This document shows positions 9,053-17,335 of a stretch of DNA of 64,000 nucleotides, in pieces. The first letter of the stretch is position 1, and the number at the start of each line of letters is the position of its first letter. A model generated the notes under the pieces. The model searched no databases. It was not told where the DNA came from and saw nothing but the letters and a program-made list of their open reading frames with translations. The DNA is from Streptomyces caelestis (GTDB lineage Bacteria; Actinomycetota; Actinomycetes; Streptomycetales; Streptomycetaceae): positions 8,556,001-8,620,000 of the forward strand of contig NZ_JACHNE010000001.1 in assembly GCF_014205255.1 (NCBI RefSeq), written 5' to 3'. The position numbers and the translations under genes are program-made.

Positions 9053-9080
9053 GTGACAGTGTTTCAGCAGTGAACATACT
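9053..9080 (+). promoter_or_regulatory. Candidate sigma-HrdB-type promoter
   Basis: GTGACA and CATACT are separated by 16 bases, a reasonable -35/-10 pair, about 110 bases ahead of the small gene that opens the FHA-exporter cluster. It lies in the 336-base gap 8857-9192, which otherwise shows no gene of its own. The frame from the ATG at 9025 is open into the next gene but lacks coding character. Confidence 0.35.
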
Positions 9081-9192
9081 GACCAGCGGGAGCGCTTTCA
9101 CATCGAGCGACGGCGCCCTCACGCGCAGCACGCGAGCCGCAGGACAGGCAAGGCCGGACCGGCAGGCGGGCAGGGCAACGGGGGAGGGGCAC

Positions 9193-9603
9193 GTGCACGA
9201 CGAGTTTCTGTGCCATGTCACGGCGTACGGAGTCTGCGACGGCCGCCGCATCGGCGTCCCCCTGGGCACCTACCGGGCACCCACCCTCGCCCTCGCCCTG
9301 TGGTGGCTGCGCGACCGTGCCTCCTGGATCGCCCAGCGCCTCGACCCCCGGCCCGACGCCGAGCACTTACCGCCGGGCGCGCTCGTGCCGGTCGCCGAGA
9401 CCGTGCCCGACGTGCCCGCCCTGCTGCGCGCCTGGTGCGCCGATCCCGGGCAACAGGAGCGAGTCGCCGAGGAGTTGGCGGCCGGACGGCTGGTGCGCAT
9501 CGCCACCAGCGACGACACCACCGAGTACGAGCTGCTCGCCGAGTCCGTGGACGCCCTGCGGATGCAGCGGACGGCTCCCGTCCTGGGCGTGCCCGTGGCC
9601 TGA
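9193..9603 (+). CDS. Conserved-looking hypothetical protein ahead of the FHA exporter
   Basis: A 136-residue protein beginning MHDEFLCHVTAYGVCDGRRI from a GTG preceded by GGGGAGGGG. There is no signal peptide or membrane segment; the C-terminal half is acidic (VAEELAAGRLVRIATSDDTT, EYELLAESVDALRMQ). I do not recognise a family. It ends 46 bases before the FHA-ABC exporter on the same strand, so it may belong to the same functional cluster, although a separate promoter may drive the exporter. An in-frame ATG at 9025 would lengthen it by 56 low-complexity residues and is less likely. Confidence 0.65.
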   Translation: MHDEFLCHVTAYGVCDGRRIGVPLGTYRAPTLALALWWLRDRASWIAQRLDPRPDAEHLPPGALVPVAETVPDVPALLRAWCADPGQQERVAEELAAGRLVRIATSDDTTEYELLAESVDALRMQRTAPVLGVPVA

Positions 9604-9636
9604 GTGGCTCGCCGAGTCATATATCGGGCAAATCGG

Positions 9637-9642
9637 TAGAAT
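9637..9642 (+). promoter_or_regulatory. TAGAAT -10 element, possible leaderless start of the exporter gene
   Basis: TAGAAT ends eight bases before the ATG at 9650, and no ribosome site precedes that ATG. In Streptomyces this spacing is typical of leaderless mRNAs, with transcription starting at or next to the A of ATG. No good -35 element is seen. Confidence 0.35.
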
Positions 9643-9649
9643 CTTGGTC

Positions 9650-11980
9650 ATGGCGCAGTCGTCGGTAGCACCAGAACTCGTCCTGGAGACCGAGACGGGC
9701 TCCACAGTGATGATTCCGGGCCGCGACTACCACGTCGGGCGCGACCCGTCGAGCGACATCGTCATCGACGACGACCGGGTCTCATGGCACCACGCGGTGC
9801 TGCGGCCCGACGACGGGCACTGGACCATCGAGGACGAGAACAGCACCAACGGCACCTACGCCGACGGCCACCGCATCCACGAGTGGGACGTCGGCCCCGG
9901 CAGCGTCATCCGCCTCGGAAGCCCGGCCGACGGCCCCCGCGTGGTCCTGCTGGGGCGCCCCGCACCGACCTCGGAGCGCCCCTCCGCCGTCTCCATGCCG
10001 GCCGTGACGGGCACCTACCGGCAGCCCACGACCGTCCGGCCGCTGCCCGCCCGCACCGTCCGCATCGGCCGCGCCGCCGACAACGACCTGGTCATCGACG
10101 ACCTGGTGGTCTCCCGCCGGCACGCCGAACTGCGCGCTCTGCCCGACGGGACCTACGAGATCACCGACCTCGGCAGCCACAACGGCACGTACCTCAACGG
10201 CAGCCGCGTCACCAGCGCCCCGGTCGGCCAGGGCGACATCGTCGGCATCGGCCACTCGGCGTTCTGCCTCGTCGGCGACGAACTCCAGGAATACGTCGAC
10301 ACCGGTGAGGTCTCCCTCGACGTGCAGGACCTGACGGTCGCCGTCGACCGCGGCCGCAAGACGCTGCTGGACCACGTGTCGTTCCCGGTGGGGGAGAAGT
10401 GCCTGCTCGCCGTCGTCGGCCCGAGCGGCGCCGGCAAGTCCACGCTCCTCAACGCCCTCACCGGCCAGCGGCCCGCCGACCACGGCACCGTCCTCTACGA
10501 CGGCCGCGACCTCTACCGGGACTACGCCGAGCTGCGCCAGCGCATCGGCCTCGTCCCGCAGGACGACATCCTGCACGCCCAGCTGACCGTCCGCAAAGCC
10601 CTCTCCTACGCCGCCGAGCTGCGCTTCCCGCAGGACACCGCCAGAGCCGAGCGGCGGGCCCGGGTCGACGAGGTGATCCGTGAACTGGGCCTGGAACAGC
10701 GCGCCGACCAGCACGTGCACAGCCTCTCCGGCGGCCAGCGCAAGCGGGTCAGCGTGGCCCTGGAGCTGCTGACCAAGCCGTCGCTGCTGTTCCTCGACGA
10801 GCCCACCTCCGGCCTCGACCCCGGCATGGACCGCTCGGTGATGCACATGCTGCGCGGCCTCGCCGACGACGGCCGGACCGTCATCGTGGTCACCCACAGC
10901 GTGCTCAGCCTGGACGTGTGCGACCGGCTCCTCGTGCTCGCGCCCGGCGGGAGGATCGCCTACTACGGGCCGCCCGAGGACGCCCTGGCGTACTTCGGTT
11001 TCGAGCAGTGGCCGGAGGCCTTCGAGGCGTTCGACCGGGACGCGGACCGGGACTGGGCCGGGGACTACAGCACCTCGCCCTTCCACGGCCGGTACGTAGC
11101 CGACGCCACCGCCCAGCCCCCGCAGCCCCGGTCCGAGCCCGTCGTCATCGCCCCACCGCCCCGGCCGCGCAGCCGGGCCGCCCAGCTCGGCACGCTGGTG
11201 CGCCGGTACGCGGCCGCGCTCGGCGCCGACCGCACCTTCCTGATCATCATGATCGCCCTGCCGTTCGTGATGGGCGTGATGGCGCGGGCCCTGGCGGGCG
11301 GCAAGCTGACGCTCGACACGGCGATGAACGCCCTGCTCATCCTGTGCGTCGGCGCGGTGCTCACCGGGGCCGCTAACGCCGTGCGCGAGCTCGTCAAGGA
11401 ACGGGTGATCTACCAGCGGGAGCGGGCGGTGGGCCTGTCCAGATCGGCGTACCTGATGTCGAAGGTCGTCGTCCTCGGTGTCATCACCGTGCTCCAGGCG
11501 GTGGTGCTGACCCTGGTCGCCCTGCTCGGCGTGGACCTCAACGCGCCCGGCGGCGAAGGCGTGCTGCTGTCGCCCCTGGTGGAGATCGCCGTCGCCGTCG
11601 CCCTGCTGGCGTTCACGGCCATGATGCTCGGCCTGTTCATCTCCGCGCTGGTGCGCAAGGAGGAGGTGACGATGCCGCTGCTCGTGCTCATCGCCATCGT
11701 CCAGGTCGTCTTCTGCGGTGCGCTGCTGAAGCTGGACGGTGTGCCCGGGCTCGAGCAACTGGGCTGGCTGGTGCCCGCGCGCTGGGCGCTGGCCGCGATG
11801 GCCGGCACGGTCGGGCTGGCCAGGATCGTGCCCGACGACCTGACGAAGGACCCCCTGTTCGAGCACTCGGCGGGTACCTGGCTGCTCGATGTGGGGATGC
11901 TGGTCGTGCTGTCGGCGCTCTTCGGCTTCCTGGTGTCCCGACTGCTGCGCCGCCACGAACCGGCCGTCATGCGGAAGTAG
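9650..11980 (+). CDS. FHA-FHA-ABC exporter (Rv1747-like)
   Basis: A 776-residue membrane ABC transporter with two N-terminal forkhead-associated domains. FHA1 covers about residues 10-95 (GRDPSSDIVI, SWHHAVLR, ENSTNGTY). FHA2 covers about 135-215 (IGRAADNDLVIDD, SRRHAEL, SHNGTYLNG). The linker between them holds several Thr (TGTYRQPTTVRPL). The ATPase follows with Walker A GPSGAGKST near 257, signature LSGGQRKRVS near 358 and Walker B LLFLDEPTSG near 380. An ABC2-type permease of about six helices fills 525-770. The order matches M. tuberculosis Rv1747, a probable lipid exporter controlled by PknF and phospho-Thr binding. Downstream genes in the operon encode a Thr-rich repeat protein and a kinase. 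Confidence 0.92.
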   Translation: MAQSSVAPELVLETETGSTVMIPGRDYHVGRDPSSDIVIDDDRVSWHHAVLRPDDGHWTIEDENSTNGTYADGHRIHEWDVGPGSVIRLGSPADGPRVVLLGRPAPTSERPSAVSMPAVTGTYRQPTTVRPLPARTVRIGRAADNDLVIDDLVVSRRHAELRALPDGTYEITDLGSHNGTYLNGSRVTSAPVGQGDIVGIGHSAFCLVGDELQEYVDTGEVSLDVQDLTVAVDRGRKTLLDHVSFPVGEKCLLAVVGPSGAGKSTLLNALTGQRPADHGTVLYDGRDLYRDYAELRQRIGLVPQDDILHAQLTVRKALSYAAELRFPQDTARAERRARVDEVIRELGLEQRADQHVHSLSGGQRKRVSVALELLTKPSLLFLDEPTSGLDPGMDRSVMHMLRGLADDGRTVIVVTHSVLSLDVCDRLLVLAPGGRIAYYGPPEDALAYFGFEQWPEAFEAFDRDADRDWAGDYSTSPFHGRYVADATAQPPQPRSEPVVIAPPPRPRSRAAQLGTLVRRYAAALGADRTFLIIMIALPFVMGVMARALAGGKLTLDTAMNALLILCVGAVLTGAANAVRELVKERVIYQRERAVGLSRSAYLMSKVVVLGVITVLQAVVLTLVALLGVDLNAPGGEGVLLSPLVEIAVAVALLAFTAMMLGLFISALVRKEEVTMPLLVLIAIVQVVFCGALLKLDGVPGLEQLGWLVPARWALAAMAGTVGLARIVPDDLTKDPLFEHSAGTWLLDVGMLVVLSALFGFLVSRLLRRHEPAVMRK

Positions 11981-11989
11981 GGAGCCCCT

Positions 11990-13237
11990 ATGACGACTCC
12001 CGGATTCCGGCCCACCCACGTCGTCCCGCAGCACGGGATGCCCGCCTGGGAGGCCCCGGACCCGGCCCGGCCCACTGTGGACCTCGACCCCCTGCTGCCG
12101 GTGCAGCTCCTCGAACGGCAGGGCGACTGGGGGCATGTGCTGTGCTTCAACGGCTGGTCGGCCTGGGTCGACGGCCGCCGTCTGGTCGCCGTACCGCAGG
12201 ATCCGCCCGCCGCGGACGGGCCGCTCACGCGCAGCGCCGACCCGCGCCCGCTGCTGGCCCGTACGCAGGAAGCCCTGGCGCGCTACCGCTCCGCGGTCGA
12301 GGCCCTCGCGGACGGTCTGGACCGCGAGTCCTTCCACGCCCGCACCCGCGGGCTGCGGATCGGCGTCGTCGTCGACGGCGAGTCCGTGTGGCTCTACGAC
12401 GCCGCCCACGGGCACTGGGTGTACGCCGAGGGCACCCGGACGACCACGTACGCGACGGACGAGACACCCCGGGCACACCCGAAGCCCCGCCCGGCCGATC
12501 CCCCGCCCCCGGCGCGCACCCCGACCCGGGTCGTCCCCGCGGAGTCCGTCGAGGCGACACCCCGGGCCGAGCAGCCGGCCCCTCCGGCCGAGGCACCGCC
12601 CACACGGGTGGTACCACCTGAGCCCCCGGGGGCCGTGTCCCCCGAGCCGCCGGAGCCGACACGGGTGGCATCGCCGGAGGCGCCCGATCCGCCTCGGGTC
12701 GTGCCTCCTGAGGCTGCTGAGCGGACACGGGTGGCATCGCCGGAGGCACCCGAGGGGGCTCGGATCACGCCTGCCGGCGCTCCTGAGCCGACGCGGGTCG
12801 TGCCTCCCGAGGCTCCCGAGCCCACGTGGGTGGTGTCTCCTGCAGCTCCAGGCGCTGCCGAGCCGACGCGGGTCGGGTCTCCTGGGGCGTCGGAGTCGAC
12901 CCGAGAGGTGTCGCCGGGGGCTGCTGAGCACCCTCGGACCGCGCCTCCTGAGGCATCACCCGAGCCCACGCCGGTGTTGCCTCCTGAGGCTCCCGAGCCG
13001 ACGCGGGTGGAGTCGCCGGAGGCTGCTGCGCCGACGCGAGTCGTGTCTTCTGAGGCGGCCGAGTCTCCTCGGGCCGGGCCTCCCCGAGCCCCCGAGGCCA
13101 CCGGGGTCGTGTCCCCCGAGGGGGACGGTGAGCCGGCTTCTGATGAGGCGGTGGCCGGGTCTGCCGATGTGCCGGCCAGGCGGGGCGTGGGGTCCGAGCC
13201 CACCCGGATCGTGTCGCCCGAGGGTGACGCCCGTTGA
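11990..13237 (+). CDS. SH3-like protein with long Thr/Pro repeat tail
   Basis: A 415-residue cytosolic-looking protein. Residues 30-70 resemble a bacterial SH3 fold (LLPVQLLERQGDWGHVLCF, WSAWVDGRRLVAV), and residues 70-165 form a second compact region ending VWLYDAAHGHWVYAEG. From about 180 to the end it is an unstructured tail of about 17 degenerate units of 10-14 residues with consensus EPTRVVSPEA. It sits 9 bases after the exporter stop and overlaps the kinase start (TTGA). The regularly spaced Thr, each with Val or a similar residue at +3, look like kinase sites and FHA ligands. That role is inferred; no family name is known to me. Confidence 0.8.
   Translation: MTTPGFRPTHVVPQHGMPAWEAPDPARPTVDLDPLLPVQLLERQGDWGHVLCFNGWSAWVDGRRLVAVPQDPPAADGPLTRSADPRPLLARTQEALARYRSAVEALADGLDRESFHARTRGLRIGVVVDGESVWLYDAAHGHWVYAEGTRTTTYATDETPRAHPKPRPADPPPPARTPTRVVPAESVEATPRAEQPAPPAEAPPTRVVPPEPPGAVSPEPPEPTRVASPEAPDPPRVVPPEAAERTRVASPEAPEGARITPAGAPEPTRVVPPEAPEPTWVVSPAAPGAAEPTRVGSPGASESTREVSPGAAEHPRTAPPEASPEPTPVLPPEAPEPTRVESPEAAAPTRVVSSEAAESPRAGPPRAPEATGVVSPEGDGEPASDEAVAGSADVPARRGVGSEPTRIVSPEGDAR
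12520..13220 (+). repeat. In-gene tandem repeats encoding the PTRVVSPEA-type tail
   Basis: About 17 imperfect units of 30-42 bases encode variants such as EPTRVVPPEA, EPTRVASPEA, EPTWVVSPAA, EPTRVESPEA and EPTRIVSPEG. At least ten units keep Thr-Arg. Codons differ between units, so the repeat is held at protein level rather than being a recent DNA duplication. Long antisense frames across it come from the repeat composition. Confidence 0.8.
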
Positions 13238-14223
13238 ACCGCGAGACGAGCCTGTTCTCGGGGCGGCCGTCCGAGCTGATCGGGCAGCAGATCGCCGGGT
13301 ACCGGATCGAGCAGGAGATCGGGCGTGGCGGCATGGCCGTGGTCTACCGGGCCCGGGACCTGCGTCTGGAGCGGACCGTCGCGCTCAAGCTGCTCGCCCC
13401 GGAACTCGCCCGCAACGACACCTTCCGGCGCCGTTTCACCCACGAGTCCCGGGCCGCCGCCGCGATCGACCACCCGCACATCGTGCCGGTCTTCGAGGCA
13501 GGCGAGACGGACGGGGTGCTGTACATCGCGATGCGGTTCGTCGCCGGCAGCGACCTGCGGCATCTGCTGGACCGGGAGGGCCCGTTGCCGCCCGCCACCG
13601 CGGTGCGCGTCGCCGCCCAGGTCGCCTCCGCGCTCGACGCGGCCCACGACCACGGGCTGGTGCACCGGGACGTCAAACCCGGCAACATCCTGATCGCCCG
13701 CGGCACCGACAGTGACCACCCCGAGCACGCCTACCTCACCGACTTCGGTCTGACGAAGAAGTCGCTGTCGCTGACCGGCTTCACCACGGTGGGCCAGTTC
13801 GTCGGCACACTCGACTACGTCGCCCCCGAGCAGATCTCGGGCCGCCCGGTCGACGCCCGCTGCGACGTGTACGGCCTCGCCTGCGTCGTCTACGAGATCC
13901 TCGCCGGCCATCCGCCCTTCCTCAGGGACGACGACATGGCCCTGCTGTGGGCCCACCAGTACGACGACCCGCCGCCGCTGACCGAGGCCCGCCCCGGCCT
14001 CCCGCCACAGGTGGACCCGGTGTTCGCCGAGGCCCTCGCCAAGAGGCCCGACGACCGGTACCCGTCCTGCCTCGACTTCGTCGCAGCCCTGCGCGCCGCG
14101 ACGGCCGGTGGCGGGGCCGTCGCGGCGCCCACCCCCGCCCGGCTGGGTCGGCAACCGGGGGAGGAGCGGCCGAAGCCGCCCCCGCGCTGGGCCGAACCGG
14201 TCTTCGTGGAGCGGACGGCGTAG
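13234..14223 (+). CDS. Soluble Ser/Thr protein kinase (PknB/PknF-like)
   Basis: A 329-residue Hanks-type kinase with all catalytic motifs. The glycine loop is IGRGGMAVVY, the ATP Lys lies in VALKLL, the catalytic loop HRDVKPGN is near residue 143 and DFG near 169. The activation loop has two or three Thr (SLTGFTTVGQFVGT) before VAPEQ. Unlike most actinobacterial kinases it has no transmembrane helix or extracellular sensor; it ends after a short Pro-rich tail. The TTG start overlaps the preceding stop, implying translational coupling to the repeat protein. Its natural substrates are probably that protein and the FHA exporter. Confidence 0.92.
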   Translation: MNRETSLFSGRPSELIGQQIAGYRIEQEIGRGGMAVVYRARDLRLERTVALKLLAPELARNDTFRRRFTHESRAAAAIDHPHIVPVFEAGETDGVLYIAMRFVAGSDLRHLLDREGPLPPATAVRVAAQVASALDAAHDHGLVHRDVKPGNILIARGTDSDHPEHAYLTDFGLTKKSLSLTGFTTVGQFVGTLDYVAPEQISGRPVDARCDVYGLACVVYEILAGHPPFLRDDDMALLWAHQYDDPPPLTEARPGLPPQVDPVFAEALAKRPDDRYPSCLDFVAALRAATAGGGAVAAPTPARLGRQPGEERPKPPPRWAEPVFVERTA

Positions 14224-14259
14224 AGCAGCGGCCGCAGGGCCGTGTGGGTGTGCCCTGGG

Positions 14260-15558
14260 TCAGCCTGCCTTCTCCGCGCGCACCTCACCCCGCCGGTGTA
14301 CGTGCCGTGCCAGCAGCGCCCCGGCGAACCCGGTCACCAGCCCCCACGGGACGGCCAGGCCCACGGCTCCCCACAGCCGGGGTCTGAGGAACAGCTCGCC
14401 CGCGAGGCCGCCGCCCAGGTCCCCGATGCCGAGCACGGACAGGCCGAAGTGCGCGGAGATGCGCCCGACCAGGCAGATCACGAACACCGTGAGCACGAGC
14501 GCGACCGCCATGTGCACGGCGTGCTGCCAGGCCCGTACCCGGGCCGGCGACCTGGCCGCCATCACGAACGCGGCGGCGATCAGCAGCACCACGTCGACGA
14601 CCAGCAGCCACCACACCCTGCCGTCGTGCTCGGAGAGCGTCCGCAGATTCAGCTCGGAGATGTCCGGGGTGCGCAGCACTTCGTCGAGGACATGCGGCAT
14701 GGGCAGCCCGAACGGCCCCTCCACCCGGCCGTTCCAGGTGACGCCGAGACCGATCGTCAGCGCCAGCCACACCAGGTTGGGCATGCCGAGCAGGATCACG
14801 GCGAACGTCTCCGCCGCGTGCCCCCGTGTCGCCGCGACGGCCAGGGCGGCGACCACGCCGATGACGACGCAGACGAGCAGCAGCGCGACCATCGCATAGG
14901 CGGCGGGCCGCACCGACGTCTGGAAGCGCAGCAGCCTGGCCGGCAACGGGGCGCCACGCGACACGAGCAGGGCCAGCACCAGCACACCGGTGAGCCAGAC
15001 CACGCCGACGAACACGGACAGCGGAACGTCGGTGCTGAAACCGACCTTCGGTGAGACGCCGAACAGGTCGCCGAGTTCGCCCAGCGCGTCGTTCCCGAGG
15101 GAGATGTCGAACGTGTGGCGGGCGGCGAGGGTCAGGCCGATCAGCGCGAGCAGCCACAGGGCGGCGATCCTGGCGGCCCAGCCGGCCAGTTCCGTGGCAC
15201 CGGTGACCGCGCGGTGCCGCAGGGGCCGCAGGAAGCCCCAGGCGATCACCAGCGCCCCGGTGAGTGTGACGGACAGCGGGACGACGGTCAGGCCCGCCCG
15301 CGTGTCGGCGAGGTCTCCGGCGCTTCCGGAGAGCTTCACGGCGCCCCCGACGGCGGTGACCACGGTCGCCGCGACGACCGGTGCGAACGAGCCGTCCGGG
15401 AGGTCCCCGGCACCGGCCGCCCACAGGCCCAGGGCGGACACCACCGCCATGGCGAGCAGCCCGCCCAGCACCGTGACGAGGGCATGTGCCCAGCCGTGCC
15501 GGGCGACGGCCCGCTCGCCGGAGGTACGTGCCTGGCCGGAAGAGGTGCGCGAACTCAC
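14260..15558 (-). CDS. Streptophobe-family membrane protein
   Basis: A 432-residue polytopic protein with roughly ten hydrophobic helices spread over its length and short loops. Examples are ALVTVLGGLLAMAVVSALGL, IAALWLLALIGLTLA, VFVGVVWLTGVLVLALLV and VWWLLVVDVVLLIAAAFVM. It matches my recollection of the streptophobe family, actinobacterial integral membrane proteins of unknown role. The GTG start lies 179 bases from the divergent DUF6777 gene. It is convergent with the kinase, whose stop is 36 bases away. Confidence 0.75.
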   Translation of the reverse strand: MSSRTSSGQARTSGERAVARHGWAHALVTVLGGLLAMAVVSALGLWAAGAGDLPDGSFAPVVAATVVTAVGGAVKLSGSAGDLADTRAGLTVVPLSVTLTGALVIAWGFLRPLRHRAVTGATELAGWAARIAALWLLALIGLTLAARHTFDISLGNDALGELGDLFGVSPKVGFSTDVPLSVFVGVVWLTGVLVLALLVSRGAPLPARLLRFQTSVRPAAYAMVALLLVCVVIGVVAALAVAATRGHAAETFAVILLGMPNLVWLALTIGLGVTWNGRVEGPFGLPMPHVLDEVLRTPDISELNLRTLSEHDGRVWWLLVVDVVLLIAAAFVMAARSPARVRAWQHAVHMAVALVLTVFVICLVGRISAHFGLSVLGIGDLGGGLAGELFLRPRLWGAVGLAVPWGLVTGFAGALLARHVHRRGEVRAEKAG

Positions 15559-15737
15559 GCTGCCACGCTAAGCAGCACCCGCGCGGGACGCCCGTCGGGA
15601 GGTCCGTCCGCGTCGGCTTGCGAGCCCTACGGGACCGGAGCACACAATGAACTCGTAGTGGAAAAAACAGAACACACCGGGATAAATTGCCTCGGGTGTG
15701 AGCAGGCCGCAGAGAACTCACGCGGGGAGAAGAGCTC

Positions 15738-16907
15738 GTGAGCGTCGAACCGCCGTCGTCCGGCCGCCCCACAGGACCTCCCTCGGGTCCGCTGTCGGGC
15801 CCCTCCCAGCCGCCCTCGGGGGGTGGGCCGCCCTCCGAGCCGCCGAGCGGGGGAGGGCAGGCGCCGGAGCCCCGCCGCCCGTGGTGGGGGTCGGTACCCC
15901 GTGTCGCGCTGATCGCCACTGCCGTGGTGGCCGCCGTGATCCTGGCCGTGGTGTTCACCCGGCCCGACGGCGGCGGCACCGGCGCGACCGACGGCGGTAC
16001 CAGCACCTCCGAGGGTGAGGTCTTCCTCCAGCCCGCGGCCGACACCGGCCCGGACCCGTTCACCGAGTCCACGGCGAGGGAGAGCTCGGCCTCACCGGTC
16101 TCGCCCTCGCCCACCGAGCTGGCCACGCAGAACGCCGTCCAGGGCGTCCAGGGTGGAGCGCCGGGCCTGTACGGCGGCACCCGCAAGGTGGCCAGCTGCG
16201 ACGTGGAGAAGCAGATCACGTACTTCAAGGGGGCGCCGGAGAAGCAGCGGGCGTTCGCCTCCGTCGCGCGCGTCGACCCGCCTGACGTTCCCGCCTACCT
16301 GCGCTCGCTCACCCCCGTGGTGCTGCGCATGGACACCCGCGTCACCAACCACGGTTACCAGGACGGCAGGGCCACCAGCTACCAGGCCGTCCTCCAGTCC
16401 GGCACGGCCGTCCTCGTCGACGACCGCGGCGTGCCCCGGGTGCGCTGCGCGTGCGGCAACCCGCTGACCGCGCCGGTCGCCCAGCAGAGCGCGCCGAAGA
16501 TGACCGGCGACGCGTGGCCGGGGTACAAGCCGTCGAACGTCGTCGCGGTCACGCCCGCTCCGAAGCCGGTCGACGTCTTCGTCGTGTGCGAGCCCGACGG
16601 CGAGTGGTTCGAGCGCCACAAGGGCGACACCGGCACGAAGGACCGCAAGACGGAGAAGCCCGACAAGCCGTCCCCGTCGGTGAGCGTCACCACGCCGACG
16701 TCACCGTCCGACCCGACCTCTTCGGAGCCTCCCACGAGCGATCCGCCGACATCGGATCCGGAGACGTCGCAGGAGCCGCCGACGAGTGAGCCGCCGACGT
16801 CGGAGCCGACGCAGCCTCCGCCCGGGAATGACACCGGGACCGGCACCGGGAACGACACCGGGAACGACACCGGGACCGGTACGACGGACCAGCCCCCGGC
16901 CTCCTGA
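15738..16907 (+). CDS. DUF6777-type membrane-anchored protein
   Basis: A 389-residue single-pass protein. Residues 1-50 are a Pro/Ser/Gly-rich cytoplasmic stretch with repeated GPPSG-like units. One helix follows (VALIATAVVAAVILAVVFT, about 55-74), then an extracellular domain of about 220 residues (EVFLQPAADTGPDPFT, NAVQGVQGGAPGLYGGTRKV, VRCACGNPLTAP) typical of DUF6777. The tail is Pro/Thr/Ser-rich with repeats of TSEPPTS and TGTGNDTG, likely in the cell wall. The GTG start has GGGGAGAAG upstream. Role unknown; it is divergent from the streptophobe gene. Confidence 0.8.
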   Translation: MSVEPPSSGRPTGPPSGPLSGPSQPPSGGGPPSEPPSGGGQAPEPRRPWWGSVPRVALIATAVVAAVILAVVFTRPDGGGTGATDGGTSTSEGEVFLQPAADTGPDPFTESTARESSASPVSPSPTELATQNAVQGVQGGAPGLYGGTRKVASCDVEKQITYFKGAPEKQRAFASVARVDPPDVPAYLRSLTPVVLRMDTRVTNHGYQDGRATSYQAVLQSGTAVLVDDRGVPRVRCACGNPLTAPVAQQSAPKMTGDAWPGYKPSNVVAVTPAPKPVDVFVVCEPDGEWFERHKGDTGTKDRKTEKPDKPSPSVSVTTPTSPSDPTSSEPPTSDPPTSDPETSQEPPTSEPPTSEPTQPPPGNDTGTGTGNDTGNDTGTGTTDQPPAS

Positions 16908-16918
16908 CCCGGCCCGAG

Positions 16919-17335
16919 TCACCCGGCACGGACCACCAGGGCGTAGTCGCCGAGACCCAGCATGTGCTCGGCCGGCAGGTCGCCGTGGGCGGTGCGGACC
17001 GCCTGGATGCGGCCGGTCTCCGGTTCGAACACGACGTCCTGGACCGTGCCGAGCTCGACGCCCGTCTCGGTGAGGATCCTGAGGCCCGGCAACTCGTGGT
17101 GCGCCGGCACCTCGGCCGGAGCGGCGGCCGAGCGGACGAGCACGGCGTCCGGGCCGATGGCGTGCAGGGCGCCCCAGGGCAGTACGGACTCCTTGCGGGA
17201 GTGCCTGCCGCGCACCCGGACATGCGTGACCACACCGGATGGGGCGTCGACCGTCAGCGATGTCAGGACGCCGATCTCGTCCGCCTCGGCCAGTGTCAGG
17301 ACCGGCAGCCCCCGCGCCTGCGAGAACAGCATCAT
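16919..17335 (-). CDS. PRC-barrel domain protein
   Basis: A 138-residue protein with two PRC-barrel repeats: LPVLTLAEADEIGVLTSLTV with VVTHVRVRGR, and LRILTETGVELGTVQDVVFE with ETGRIQAVRTA. Such proteins are small beta-barrel adaptors related to RimM. It overlaps the preceding PRC-barrel gene by four bases (ATGA), so the two are translated together, and they may form a pair or heteromer. The target is unknown. Confidence 0.85.
   Translation of the reverse strand: MMLFSQARGLPVLTLAEADEIGVLTSLTVDAPSGVVTHVRVRGRHSRKESVLPWGALHAIGPDAVLVRSAAAPAEVPAHHELPGLRILTETGVELGTVQDVVFEPETGRIQAVRTAHGDLPAEHMLGLGDYALVVRAG

Noticed and set aside
9782..12931. A 1049-codon open frame antisense to the FHA exporter and repeat gene
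   Set aside because: It is the mirror of high-GC coding on the other strand: Gly/Arg/His-rich composition, no domain, and it spans two real genes with clear motifs.
12394..14154. A 586-codon antisense frame with regular SGDTTRVGS-like repeats
   Set aside because: The repeats are the complement of the Thr/Pro tail on the plus strand. The sense gene has a start, ribosome site, domain and operon context; the antisense frame has none.
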